A program made the position numbers and the translations under genes. Below are positions 1-10,964 of a stretch of 64,000 bases of DNA, piece by piece. Numbering within the stretch: the stretch's first letter is position 1; every line of letters starts with the position of its first letter. The stretch lies in assembly GCA_030248225.1 (NCBI GenBank), contig JASANE010019195.1:1-64000 (forward strand). Direction: 5' to 3'. This DNA comes from Trileptium ribeirensis (lineage: Eukaryota; Nematoda; Enoplea; Enoplida; Thoracostomopsidae). The notes under the pieces were generated by a model. The model did not search any database and was not told where the DNA came from. It worked only from the letters and a program-made list of their open reading frames with translations.

Positions 1-780
1 TCGGGGAGCGAGGCGGTGCGAGCGAATATGTTCCCGGAAAAATACCGGACCAAAATCTATAACCGAGGCGTTCAACTAAGTCCGTTATAACTCAGGTTAT
101 GTGATTTGGCATGCTTCGAAACTCGCTCTGGATAACGCAGGGCGTCCCACACTCTTAGAGGAACGTGCGGGAGAAATGGTAGCTTGCCCCTTTTTTACCC
201 TATAGTTTTAGTCAAACGGGAGCAGGAATCGGGGTACGCGGAAAGGCATGGACCCACGACAAACGTTAAGCATAGTTGCAGAAATAAAATCGTCCAATGT
301 ACAAGTTGAAACACGGCGAAAAATTAATGATTACTTATGGTACAAACAATCGGGTACTAACAATCAGCAAACCGTGAGCGCTGCGTCTATGCGGGCGTCC
401 AATAACATAAACCTTGTCCGGTGTGCCGTCTGAGTCCAGTAAGTCCTAACTCGCAGACCTACCGAGTTTCTCCTAGCGTTTGGTCCTTAGGACAGGTTGT
501 GCAACAATGTACTATAACTTCGTCTTGGTGTCTCCGGCAGTCCAAAACGGGGATTGTGTTAAGTGAGCTAGGTTATACTCGCATAGGACACAGTTTTGCT
601 AGCTCATGAGCGTTATCCCTATAGCAACTTTTCAACTACCGACACAGACGCTTGCACGAGCCGTCGTCGTTTTGGACAATGTCCGAGGCGACCAATGTAG
701 CTATTCTAACATTTTCGAGTCGGTGACCGTGCCTAGGCTATAATCGGGCCTGGGTTTGCACTCTGGGGTGCGTTCAGTCT
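1..780. other. No recognisable gene
   Basis: Balanced base composition, with only short ORFs of about 60 codons, none with a recognisable motif. I see no repeats, splice-site-bounded exon or RNA gene in this stretch. Confidence 0.5.
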
Positions 781-994
781 TGGGGTCGGGAACAAGGGGC
801 GTTTTGTCCTCGGACGCATCTGCGTCCCCCTTTTTGTTGGTCGTTGTTGCTTTGGTTTCTTTCTTTTCCCTCTCTCCTTGCTTGGTTTCTTTTGTTTCTT
901 CTGTATCCTTTGCTGTTGTTCTCGTATTTTGTGTTCACTCTCCCTAACTTATCCTATTGCCTTAAAGTACTGTACACGTTGTCGTTGTACAGTG

Positions 995-1028
995 ACTCGA
1001 CTGCACTGTCGAAATTGTGCAGTCGAGT
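995..1028. repeat. 12-bp perfect stem-loop
   Basis: ACTCGACTGCAC at 995-1006 is the exact reverse complement of 1017-1028, separated by a 10-nt loop. It lies about 30 bp upstream of the tRNA-Ser-like sequence. Confidence 0.8.
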
Positions 1029-1057
1029 TATCACTAAAATTTTATTAATTTCACTCA

Positions 1058-1133
1058 GACCTCGATGGTCGAGTGGTTAAAACTGAAATTCCTGCAGCGG
1101 GCTTAAATTCCCCGTGCAGGATCAAAACCTAGT
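1058..1133 (+). tRNA. tRNA-Ser-like pseudogene or tRNA-derived SINE head
   Basis: TGGTCGAGTGGTTAA at 1066-1080 is very close to the internal promoter A box and D arm of serine/leucine tRNAs. GGATCAAAACC at 1119-1129 matches the B-box consensus at about 9 of 11 positions. The spacing of about 40 nt is right, and the sequence between resembles the anticodon and variable arms of tRNA-Ser. Acceptor and T-stem pairing is poor, so this is more likely a decayed tRNA or SINE head than a working tRNA. Confidence 0.5.
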
Positions 1134-2204
1134 AAGGGAAACTGAAAAAAGGAGAGAGAATACAGCAAAAATCAAACCAAGGACATACATAGTACATAGC
1201 CTAACGGGCAATCGGGGATAAAATAGAAACATGCCTAAACTCAGCGATCAAGTCGCTTTAGAAACAAAAAGGGGTTTTGCACTTCCTCGGTTTGGGGTCA
1301 ACACGAACCGCGAGCGGTCGCGATTTTGCTTTATTGCAAAGAGGGTGTTATAGTTCTATTTCACTATTTAGGGGCTGGGCCCGGTGCCGGGCTTTTGGAC
1401 ACGGGCACAGTGGTGGATTGTAATCACTCATCATGCCAATGGTTCATTTTGGTACGAGGAGTTTTCCTACTTACTATAACCGAGCCTAACCACGTCTGCG
1501 TACTATGGTGAACGTGAGTAAACTTAATAATCGAACCAAGGCGATTTCGGTGCAAACATTGTGAAGCGACTGCCTAGTAAGTTTGGTCGTGAGAGAGCTG
1601 TTGAGGGCTCGCGAATTCGGCGGCGGATTCCTATGCAACGCTATTAATGACCGTCTTAACAATGCATCAATCGAATATGAGATTATGCCGATTATACGAA
1701 GACCGTGTCAAAGAAAATCGCTCCTTGCGGAGTGCCAAAACCTTACGCTTAAGCTGAGATTCCTAAAATTTGTTCAGTCTTTTGAGTTCCCCAAATTTTC
1801 TTAACTCGTCCCGATAAATGAAATTTTGGGGCTTTCTAAAGCCCGACGGAAGCTAACCCTCCGTCCCTAATTGCAACGTCGGTCCGAGCTCAAGCAGCGG
1901 CATGAGCATCGAACAGTCCACTAAACTGAAAGTTTGGAAACCATAAACATGAGCAGAAACAAGGAAAAATGCACGTCCCTATGGTTTTGTGATGAACTTT
2001 TACCGTGGTCAGCTCAGGAAAATTTCACGAGTCCTAACTCTAGAGAAATAAATCATGTAAAAGCATGGACGAGAGGCGTCCATTTGTGATTGGTTTGCCT
2101 ATGACCACGGGGAATCAGAACTACTTCGACTTTCGTGTTCACAACTTAGTACCCCCCCGTGCAATCACTCAACCTGTCCGAAACGGAACTCGACTATAGG
2201 AGGT

Positions 2205-2699
2205 TTGTCAAGGAACATGCAAAAGTGGGGTCAGCTGACGTGTAAAACTAAGACGTCCTCCGACGGGCGTCTGGTCAAGCTGTCGATGGTAAACTTGCGC
2301 GACCACTACTCAAATAACAAGGATCTGTTACATTTTGACCTGGGGAAAATAAACCCCCATACGCCTGGTTCTCCTCCTCACTTACAATATTCGGTCCGGG
2401 ACGGCAACAGCCAGTCCCCTTCCGCGAGACAGAAGGCGTCTACGCGGGTCCTCCGTCGGCCGAATTCCATTCCAAACGCCAATCGAAAACAAACGAAAGA
2501 AAGCACGGGAAAGCAAACTCGTTGCGAAATAAATACGACAAAATATAAGCGTCGGAGCCGGTCAGTAGAGTCGACCGAACTCCGCGCTGCCGAAGTCGAA
2601 CTGATTCGAAGAGACGACGCGACAGTCGTCGCTTCAAAATTTTCAGCTATGTTGGGAGATAGCGATTTTGTCGCTATCCAATCGGCGACATTCTTTTGA
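2205..2699 (+). other. Unrecognised 164-codon ORF
   Basis: The longest open frame in the first 5 kb. It opens at a TTG codon and has no in-frame ATG near its start. The product would be basic in its centre (arginine- and lysine-rich around residues 85-130), with no recognisable domain, signal peptide or membrane segment. The hairpin at 2658-2678 lies inside its 3' end. It could be chance or an exon fragment. Confidence 0.15.
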
Positions 2700-3618
2700 C
2701 GCCCACTTTTTTGAGGTCAAACCCGGGCGCCCAATCGAAAAATTCCCCGAATTTTATTTTTGACAGCTATCGTAAACCCTGGGTCCCCTTTAGAGAGAGT
2801 CGGCTTCAATCGAAATTGCCGACATCAAACTTGAACCCTCCGAATACTCGGAGGTCGACCATCTGTGAGTTTTCTCCCAAAATCTCCGATTTTACCCCAT
2901 CTGTAGTCCCAAATTCTTGTCAGAAACTTGTCGAAAACTCATTACTCAGATCTTTTAAACCTCTTACCTAACTTAGCTGGGTCGTTATCCCCCAAATGTC
3001 CCACGAAAGCTGCTAAATCACCCGTCAAATTTCAAAATTTTAAATCTTTTCTCTTTATAAAATACTTGGAATAAGCTTGAATATGTCTTTTCGGTGATCT
3101 GGTCCTCATCCATCAAATTTTTCCCCCAGCTAACTCGCCGATTTAAAGCCAAATTTCTGCTATTTAGCGAGTTAGCTGCCTCATCCATCACCTAATTAAG
3201 CTTATTTGGAGGGCATTTGGGGCTAAATTTTATCGCCCTATCCATGGATAAACGTGCAAACATTGCACGTTTATATGTTGGCTTACAAGATAAAGCCAAA
3301 CATTCCTAGCATTCCAAGCTAATGGCTTTCCTGGCTAAATTTCAAATATCCCGACAGGACGTCTTCGGACGTCCCGAAGGGGGGAGCCTAAGAGGGGAAT
3401 GAGCTGATTTCGCGGTCGTGGGTGCAGCCCATTCCGATGTATCTGTTAACCTATCGGGGGTCCTATTCAGGAACTTCCAGGACCCACGGGAGGGCCCTAA
3501 ACCTGCCCCCCGTCCGTCTTAGTCCTATGCGTCCAGTCCGTCCGTAAAACTTATAAATTTAAGAGAATTTCGTGTGTCCTGTCCCCGTCTGTCCTGTTTT
3601 TTTTCGTGTCGTCCTACA

Positions 3619-3845
3619 TAATATATATATACATATATATCCATATATATACATACACATACACATACAATACTCATGAGCACACATTACACACAAGACA
3701 CGCTGGCGACCTGAGCGACAGAAAGGTCGCTCGAGTCCACACTAGAAACATGCAGAACCACAACAACAACAACAACACCACAACAGCACAGCGACAACAA
3801 CAACAACAACGACACACACACACACATATTACACACTACACAACC
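3619..3845. repeat. Microsatellite cluster
   Basis: AT/CATA dinucleotide-type repeats at about 3619-3670 are followed by CAA/CAG-type trinucleotide runs (about 3760-3815) and a CA run (about 3815-3830). Apparent ORFs here on both strands are low-complexity artefacts. Confidence 0.85.
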
Positions 3846-4099
3846 ATGGCGACAGCGACAACATCGACAACCGACCAAAGAAGTCGGTTAGAGAGAGGGT
3901 GAAAAGAAAGAGGAAAAACAGAAAAGAAAGGGCACGGGAAGGGAGTCGGGACAGGGGGTTCCCGAGGGAACAAGGGACAAGGGGCTGGGGTGAAATTCGG
4001 TCCCAGGACGAAGAACGGGGCCGAACGATACCAAACACGAGGGGGTTAGATGCAGTGGCGGGTCGGGACCCAATTTTGGGTTCCGACATATATTAGTAT

Positions 4100-4700
4100 A
4101 CAGGGTTTCAGCGGGCTCTCCCGCTCTAACGGTTGGGCGGAGCGACGCCCGCCGGGCATCGTTGAACTCGCCTTGGAAAGGCGATTCAAACCTTACCGGC
4201 AGCGGGTAGAGGGGCACTAAAATCACTACTGGTAAAGAGAGTGTCGGTATAAAGGGGGGGGCACGTTTTCGGCCGTCCCGGGTTAACGGGGCGACTGACG
4301 GAGACCCGCCGAGCATCTTTGAAGATGTCTCGACGCGACGAATGCAATGAGGGGCATTATGCCTACTGTTGAGCTGGGGTTAAATTTGCGGTCGGTCTGT
4401 ACCCACTTGCAGTCGGTATGCCAAATTGGTGGGGCACCTTATCGGTCATAAAGGGCTAACGCGAAGGCGGACAAAGACCCGCCAGATATCGTTGTACTCG
4501 CCAGGAGCAGGCGAATAGAATGAGGGGTCGCGTGAGCACATTTAGGGTCGGGGGTCAAATACGGAGTTGGTACAGAACAGGCGAAATTTTATGTTGAATC
4601 TCCGTGGTACGGTATAAAACAGGGAAATGTGTAATATAACAGCGGGATGACTGGTCAGGTCGAGACCCGCGTGGCCTTGTCAGATACCCAAATGGGTAGG
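4100..4700. repeat. Degenerate ~170-bp tandem array with a hairpin in each unit
   Basis: Four diverged units share a core of the form GACCCGCC...ATCGTTG...CTCGCC, at about 4140, 4300, 4470 and 4660. In units 1 and 3 the core is followed by a stem-loop (4168-4184, 7-bp stem with GGA loop; TCGCC/GGCGA around 4498-4514). Unit 2 has a different stem, CATCTT/AAGATG, at about 4314-4327, and unit 4 ends in TACCCA/TGGGTA near 4685-4698. The sequence changes while a stem stays. No coding potential was recognised. Confidence 0.55.
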
Positions 4701-5025
4701 CTACTTGGAAACGCGCGTACTTTCACTCACTGATCCGATGGTAACCAGAAAAACCAATTGTCAATATGGTGGTCAAGCAATTTAGGGCGTCAGATGATGC
4801 CATAAGAAGGCTTTGATACGGTGGGGCGGAAAAATAGACACACCGAGTCACGAAGGTCACGCAATACATATATATATATGCATAATTATATTTCCATATA
4901 AGCTTAGGATAGGTCCACTCGGAACCATGGTCTCCAGCCAAACCTAGCGTAAGTATCGGCTGTTAATTGAACGTTCACCCGTTTGTCCCTAGAATATCTC
5001 AAGAAATCCTCCAGCAATTTGTGAT

Positions 5026-5225
5026 GTCTCGGGCTCGTTCGAGAGCCCGAAAAATTCTCTACCGAAAAGTACTCAGGACATTTTCGGTAAATCTGAACCG
5101 TTGGACGGTTACAAGCCGACGAACAGGCCCGAGATCCGTTATTTCCGAATAGTCGGAAACTACCGTAACCCATTTGTTTCAGCTTACTTTTGCAACCATT
5201 AGGCCATGGTTCGCTCGAACCAGGT
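5026..5225. repeat. Cluster of consecutive stem-loops
   Basis: Five or six short perfect stems lie end to end: TCGGGCTC/GAGCCCGA near 5029-5050, a 9-bp stem TACCGAAAA/TTTTCGGTA at about 5070-5090, AACCGT/ACGGTT at 5096-5110, TTTCCGA/TCGGAAA at 5142-5159, and AACCAT/ATGGTT followed by GGTTCG/CGAACC around 5192-5220. Short ORFs on both strands here look incidental. Confidence 0.6.
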
Positions 5226-5480
5226 AAAATTGAGAGTCTTGATTTCGATCACTTCCCAGTCCCTTAGATTGTCAAAGGCCTCCTATTCCCGGACGGTCGG
5301 AATTTTGAAGAAACAGATGTTGTTGGTCGAGTTCCGTTTGGGTTTTCTATCCTAGTTAGTTAAGCACTCCCCTACATTCCTTGTCTTTCTGGGTTTGATC
5401 AAATTGTCGGGGCTCACTTGCCTCTTATCCAATTATGTAGACGTAAGACATATCATTAAATGGCAAATTATATAGCGGCA

Positions 5481-5600
5481 GAAAGCATAGTACTGATAAA
5501 AGGCATGTGCAATATAGCAATAAAGCATAGTACTGATAAAAGGCATGTGCAATATAGCAATAAAGCATAGTACTGATAAAAGGCATGTGCAATATAGCAA
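5481..5600. repeat. 40-bp tandem repeat, 3 copies
   Basis: Three head-to-tail 40-bp units at 5481, 5521 and 5561 differ by about one base. There are no spacers, so it is not a CRISPR array. The overlapping minus-strand ORFs with repeated peptide blocks are by-products. Confidence 0.95.
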
Positions 5601-6073
5601 TAAACAACACTCTGATCGGCAGCCATGGCACCCTGTTTCCCCCGCAGATTTTGCTCCTGTAAACCTTATATGGTTCAATTTAGGACGCGTTTAAGCAATT
5701 TCAGCGTTGAAAACGTGTGAAAGACAAGTAACGGGCCGGAACGGGCCTGTTACACCTATACCCAAATAAGTTAAACTATTAATACACCTTTTACTTTACC
5801 AAAAGTCACGCACCCAACAGCATTACAACAGCTTATATCGCTGTTTACTACGGAAACACAACAATCACCCTCTGCTTTCTGGTTATTATACAATCTGCTG
5901 GAGTGCATATAATATTATGTAATTTTATAATCACGTTTGCAGAATGCATTGAAATGTTTTTCGTTAGGTTAGTGTGCCACACTAAGTAAATTTATGTTCC
6001 CAATGACAACATAAAGCAACTTTGACTCAAAGAATGACTAATAATAAAATCAAATATAAACACACTGCAATAA
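5601..6073. other. No recognisable gene; left flank of the giant inverted repeat
   Basis: AT-rich, with no gene-like ORF or RNA. It ends with the trinucleotide TAA (6071-6073) that flanks the giant inverted-repeat structure. Confidence 0.5.
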
Positions 6074-7182
6074 TGCGTCGTTCACGTTTATTTGTGTGCA
6101 GCTACTGCACACTGTGGGCAGTATGGTCGTTACGAATGCACTCAAATACATTCGAGGGCAACGACAACGCCAATTGCGCCGTCCGTGCAATGGCAAACTC
6201 GTTTGCTCACTAAAAGCATTTGCAGCAGTGATAGCACGGGGCTATGCAACTCTATGGTACAATGCATTGACGGCGTGCATTTGTTTCGACGTTTACATCT
6301 TAAGGTGCAAGGGAAAGATCAGTTTACAGACTCGAGTGCAATAGTGTTGATCATTGATCGTACAATGATAGTTACTATTGCAAACTGTAGAGCAATATTG
6401 TTTACTAAAGCGCTGCGTCCGTGAAACTGTTTTCGCCAAAGCACTTTCCAGTGCAATTGTTGTCACATTTGCGCTGGCTACAGCAATGGCATAAACATAA
6501 GCCTGAAATGCGCAACTTGATTTTGTTTATGTCATTGCATCTGTGCGAGCAATGTTTGTTGCATTTACACATTTTCGTGCAGCTGATGGCGTGATTATAC
6601 ATAGTCATTAATTTTTATAAAGTATTAAACGTTTAGTTCATAAGTATATTTATATCTTAAATTCGCAGCTACATTTTATTGTACTTAAGTATGCCGATAA
6701 ATCCGCAACTCTAAACATTTATATTCTGTAAGGCGAACATCAGCAACAGATAATACAAGCAATCATAAACACGATGTAATGAAGTGACCCTTCAAGCTAT
6801 GTTTTGTTATATGCGCTGAAAATGAAGCTTTAATCTTGATATGTGTGATAACAGAATCAAACTTATTTATCATTATATATTGAATGCGGCAATTGGGTTT
6901 CGTAAATGCGTTCGATTATCTATGGCAACCTGTTTTAGAAAATCTCTAGACAACAAGCGAAGCAGGCAAAAACGTGGAGAATGCTCTAGCGCATGTTAGT
7001 ACATAAATTTACGTATACAATTATTTGTTGTTTCATTGGTTGTGTGCCATATTGTATACTTGTGCACACACGTATGTAATACATTATATAACAAACACGA
7101 CAATGCTTGTATCATCCTGTATCTTCGCCAGTGTACATACACCAGTTAATGATCAGAGGTTGAACACTCAATTTTTTAGCCA
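6074..7182 (+). repeat. Copy A outer terminal inverted repeat
   Basis: The 1.1-kb arm pairs with 9830-10964 and with the copy B TIRs. Six-frame ORFs inside it (for example 6092-6424) recur in every TIR in mirrored form and reflect repeat identity, not a gene. Confidence 0.9.
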
Positions 7183-7606
7183 TAATAAAATTACATTTTA
7201 GATTTTCATGTCGTATTACAGTGCACTTGGGCCTTTGAAAATTTGAAAAAAAACAGCGGAACCAACAAGCTATTCGGTTAATCAACCGATTGTTTTAATA
7301 CGAGCTGCTGAAATGTCGTACTAATATGGTCTGTGATACTTTCGAGCGCGAAAGCACACTCTAGATATCCATTTCGAAGTAAATAAAGTTTTGATTTAGG
7401 GTCTAATATAATGTACCGTAACTGATAAAAAATTTTGCAAATATTTCAATTAATAAATGCGAACCTGTTACGCTTATTGACATCAAAGTAATCAGGCAAT
7501 TCTCCCTTAGCTTAATTAAAATTTCGAACACTCAAAAATGGTAGTCGCCAAGATTCAACGAACGTAGTGTAGTGTTTGGCACCGACAGTAGGGGACTGGT
7601 CGCCGA

Positions 7607-7660
7607 TGCTGGTTAACCGGCCGACCGAAAAACGGCCGACCAGCCGCTTTTGCGGCTGGT
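7607..7660. repeat. GC-rich double hairpin inside the AT-rich element centre
   Basis: ACCAGCCGC at 7639-7647 pairs with GCGGCTGGT at 7652-7660 across a TTTT loop. Just upstream, two direct CGGCCGACC blocks surround an A5 run. The identical structure recurs mirrored in copy B near 21848-21900. It stands out sharply from the AT-rich surroundings. Confidence 0.8.
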
Positions 7661-8249
7661 GTCCAACATTGATGCCAGCGAACCTCTCCAAAACAACGTT
7701 TGTAAAATTTTCGGGTGATATTTTCTTAAAAATATAAATCTTTTGGTTCTGATCATGCATGAAATTATTCATTTAGGGTCTTGTTTCATCAAAGACGTTT
7801 TTCCATTGCTTTGGAAATTTTTGGCAACTGTTGCATTAGAAGGTATAGAAAGAAAATTTTATCTAGGACGGGCTATCTAAATATAGCCACTGTCACAGCA
7901 AAATTCCAATAAGCACACACTTCCCAATATTACAAAAGACGTGGCGAAGAATATCCTTCATGTTACGGGAAAATTAATGTGTACTGTTTGCTATAATTAT
8001 CACAAAAGTCAAACCTAGCCGCTTAATTTGGAAATAGCAAGGAATTTAGAACAATCAATGAACGATGCTGCTAGAATATTTCCATTATAACTGTGCATAT
8101 TGTGCGAAGTCTTCCTGTTGGCAATCTTAGCTGAGCGCGGCGCTTCCGGATTTGGCATTGTAGTTTTCTGAGTTGTATCTGCAGGTGAAAATGTGTAATT
8201 TATTATTTAGGTGTTATTTGAAGCCTGGAGTCAGTTTATATAATTTTTG

Positions 8250-8735
8250 TTAGGGTAATGGGTCAATGTGTCTACCCCATGGCAATACGCCAAAGTATAG
8301 CTCAACAGTCCATGGAGAATATTTGATTGTCAGTGGTGAAATTTGTCTGCAATACATATCCCCAGCCAACCAAAGTATACTTATCCTGTTTAGCACATAC
8401 TCACGATTTGGCGCAGATTTTGTACTTTTTTTCACGAACCCTGAAACATTAGCTTTAATAAGTGCTGAAACACATGCCTCTTTAGTTATCACTACAAATT
8501 TAGAGTCACCCGAGGTTTGAAGAAATTTTTCGTTGTGCTCACTGAGTCAGTGGCTCACTTCCAATTCTAGTAGGTCGTATTTGTTTGCAATAAGCCGTGT
8601 GTTTTGCTGTATGGTGTATGCTTCGCCTAAAGAAACTGACGGAATTTTAATTTTGACAGTTATAAATTGCAAATTTGAGGTGACGTACCAGCACGCTTGT
8701 CTTGTTCCTAGACCTTGTTGCGAATTGAATATAAC
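8250..8735 (-). pseudogene. Decayed ORF of the long-TIR element, copy A
   Basis: Mirror copy of the 161-codon frame described at 20772-21257 in copy B, with the same internal TGA. Upstream on the same strand, 8826-9074 is a second open frame (82 codons, with WLHYIPP) whose copy B counterpart is frameshifted. I do not recognise the family. Confidence 0.35.
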
Positions 8736-9123
8736 CTACGTGATTTGTATATACGAATTGCAAAACTCATCAAATTACACACGGGTATATAGTAAGTGCA
8801 CATTAAAATAAAATTATTTGAAGTTTTATTTACAGCTGCGCCAGATATCAAATTCCGACACATCTGACAAATGCGACAAATAATTTGCAATATTTTTCGT
8901 TTCACACATTGGGGGAATGTAATGAAGCCACTCAAAAAGTGGCTTTAGATCGAAGGTTCTAACAACTTCGGCCCTCAGTACATCCTCACTGAGTGACATT
9001 GTAACAGTTATGTACTCATGCATAAAGGCATTAAAGAGCGATTTATTATAACAATTTTTAGAAGAGTGGGACACTCAATCATACTCGCATATGTAAGGCT
9101 GCACGATGATATGATTGTTTTCT

Positions 9124-9260
9124 GTATACGTTATAAGCAAGTCCAAGAGTCCCCAACTTATTCCGTGGGTATGAGATACACTCTATGTTTTAGGGGTAAC
9201 ATCTTTCACCTCAAGATTCTATTGTTGTTGACTACCAACCAAGTTTTCTTGAGAGGCAAC
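9124..9260. other. Segment present in copy A and absent from copy B
   Basis: About 137 bp between a TTTTCTG and a CAACAATTAACTCC motif in copy A are missing from copy B, where these motifs abut near 20380-20390. This accounts for nearly all the length difference between the two arms (6428 versus 6293 bp). I see no terminal repeats that would mark it as an insertion. Confidence 0.75.
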
Positions 9261-9829
9261 AATTAACTCCAATATCCCAGGGGGATAGCTGATACCACCC
9301 TGAAAGCTTGGGTAAGCCAAAAAATACCACTTCAGGGTGAATCGTTATATTTGGGAGCATAACCAAGCATTATATACGCGTTGCTAAAATGTCATAATAG
9401 AATCCTAATGTTACTTATTCATTCCTATAACAAGACTGCTCAATTTTTTTGCGGTCACAAAGAATTTAACTTTACATTTAAAAATATCGATAACGGCACG
9501 TTGGCAAAGACATCTTCTGGCACACACTGATTAGTTAAGGTGCGCTGGCATGTTACAGTTCTCTTTAAACTTTACCAATCAAATTTTGACAAATTTGCAA
9601 TGGCAAAATATAGCAATTCATTACAGCTCAAAATTCGAGACCAAATCTTTAGCTCAAAACTTTTGAATTCCTATTCGTCGTCCCTGATCAGCTAAGCCGT
9701 ATGCTTGAAAAGTTTGAACAGTACTCACACGTATAAATTCGTCAAAATTGCAAAAAATGCTTTCAAATTTCGGTCAAATTTCAGCTTAACATTTGAGGGA
9801 AAAGTTTGAAGTGTGATCGCAACTTTAGA

Positions 9830-10964
9830 TGGCTAAAAATTGAGTATTCAACCTCTGATCGTTAACTGGTGTATGTAAACCTCTGATCGTTAACTGGTGT
9901 ATGTACACTGTCGAAGATACAGGATATATAAACACTGTACTGTTTGTTATATAATGTATTACATACGTTTGTGTATAAGTATACAATATGGCACACAACC
10001 AGTGAAACAACAAATAATTGTATACACAAATTTATGTACTAACATGCGCTAGAGCATTCTCCACGTTTTTGCCTGCTTCGCTTGTGGTATAGAGATTTTC
10101 TAAAACAGGTTGCCATAGATGATCGAACGCATTTACGAAACCGAATTGCCGCATTCAATATATAAGGATAAATAAGTTTGATTCTGTTATCACACATGTC
10201 AAGATTAAAGCTTCATTTTCCGCGCATATGACGAAACATAGCTTGAAGGGTCACTTCATTACATCGTGTTTATGATTGCTTGTGTTATCTGTTGCTGACG
10301 TTCGGCTTACAGAATATAAATGTTTAGAGTTGTGGATTTATCGGCATACTTAAGTACAATAAATTGTAGCTGCGAATTTAAAATATAAATATAATTATGA
10401 ATTAAACGTTTACTATTTTATAAAAATTAATGACTATGTGTAATCACGCAATCGCCTGCACGACAATACGTAAATGCAACAAACATTGCTCGCACAGATT
10501 CAGTGACATAAACAATACCAAGGTGCGCATTTCAGGCTTATGTTTATGCCATTGCTGCAGCCAGCGCAAATGTGACAACAATTGCACTGGCAAGTGCTTT
10601 GGCGAAAACAGTTTCACGGACGCAGCGCTTTAGTAAACAATATTGCTCTACAGTTTGCAATACTAACTATCCTTGTACGATCAATGATCAAAACTATTGC
10701 AGTCGAGTGTGTAAACTGATCTTTCTTTTGCACCTTAAAATGTAAACGTCGAAACAAATGCACGCCGTCAATGCATTGTACCATACAGTTGCATAGCCCC
10801 GAGCTATCACTGCTGCAAATGCTCTTAGTGAGCAACCGAGTTTACCATTGCATGGATGGCTCAATTGACGTTGTCGTTGCACTCGAATCGATTTGAGTGC
10901 ATTCGTAGCGACCATACTGCCCACAGTGTGCAGTAGCTGCACACAAATAAACGTGAACGACGCA
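9830..10964 (-). repeat. Copy A inner terminal inverted repeat
   Basis: Reverse-complement partner of 6074-7182. It includes a tandem duplication of a ~30-bp block containing CTCTGATCGTTAACTGG at about 9852-9906, which is also present in copy B (about 19738-19790). Confidence 0.9.

Larger units (their letters stand above)
812..3378. repeat. Hairpin-rich non-coding region
   Basis: An unusual density of tight perfect stem-loops. Examples: 812-827 (7-bp stem, 2-nt loop), 995-1028 (12-bp stem, 10-nt loop), 1377-1390 (6-bp stem, 2-nt loop), 1829-1844 (7-bp stem, 2-nt loop), 2658-2678 (8-bp stem), 2837-2854 (7-bp stem, 4-nt loop), 3128-3177 (11-bp stem, long loop) and 3248-3274 (12-bp stem, 3-nt loop). 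The strand between about 824 and 935 is strongly pyrimidine-rich. No protein family is recognisable. Seen directly: the stems. Not known: whether they act as RNA or DNA structure. Confidence 0.6.
6074..10964 (+). mobile_element. Long-TIR element, copy A
   Basis: A 4.9-kb element with terminal inverted repeats of about 1.1 kb (6074-7182 and 9830-10964) around a 2.65-kb centre. Ends are TGCG...CGCA. The left flank is TAA and the inner right flank TTA (10965-10967). The right TIR carries a tandem duplication of about 30 bp near 9850-9906. Its outer TIR resembles the outer TIR of copy B more than its own inner TIR. No transposase is recognisable; the centre holds a decayed ORF region on the minus strand (8250-8735). 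End sequence and 3-bp TWA-type flanks suggest a PIF/Harbinger-type relative, which is inference. Confidence 0.8.

Noticed and set aside
3606..3902. ORFs on both strands rich in Tyr/Thr/His or Cys/Val
   Set aside because: They are translations of AT, CAA and CA microsatellites.
3888..4316. 142-codon minus-strand ORF
   Set aside because: It spans the edge of the tandem array and a purine-rich stretch, is Pro/Ser/Leu-rich and has no domain. An overlapping minus frame (3829-4089) and a + frame (3899-4096) are also open.
5425..5678. ORFs with repeated peptide blocks, and a CRISPR-like look
   Set aside because: The 40-bp repeats have no spacers and the setting is eukaryotic; the peptides are by-products of the repeat.
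6092..6424. 110-codon ORF, with mirrored ORFs at 23081-23413 and shorter ones in the other TIRs
   Set aside because: It lies wholly inside the 1.1-kb terminal inverted repeat, and overlapping ORFs exist in several frames. Its recurrence reflects repeat identity, and no protein motif is visible.
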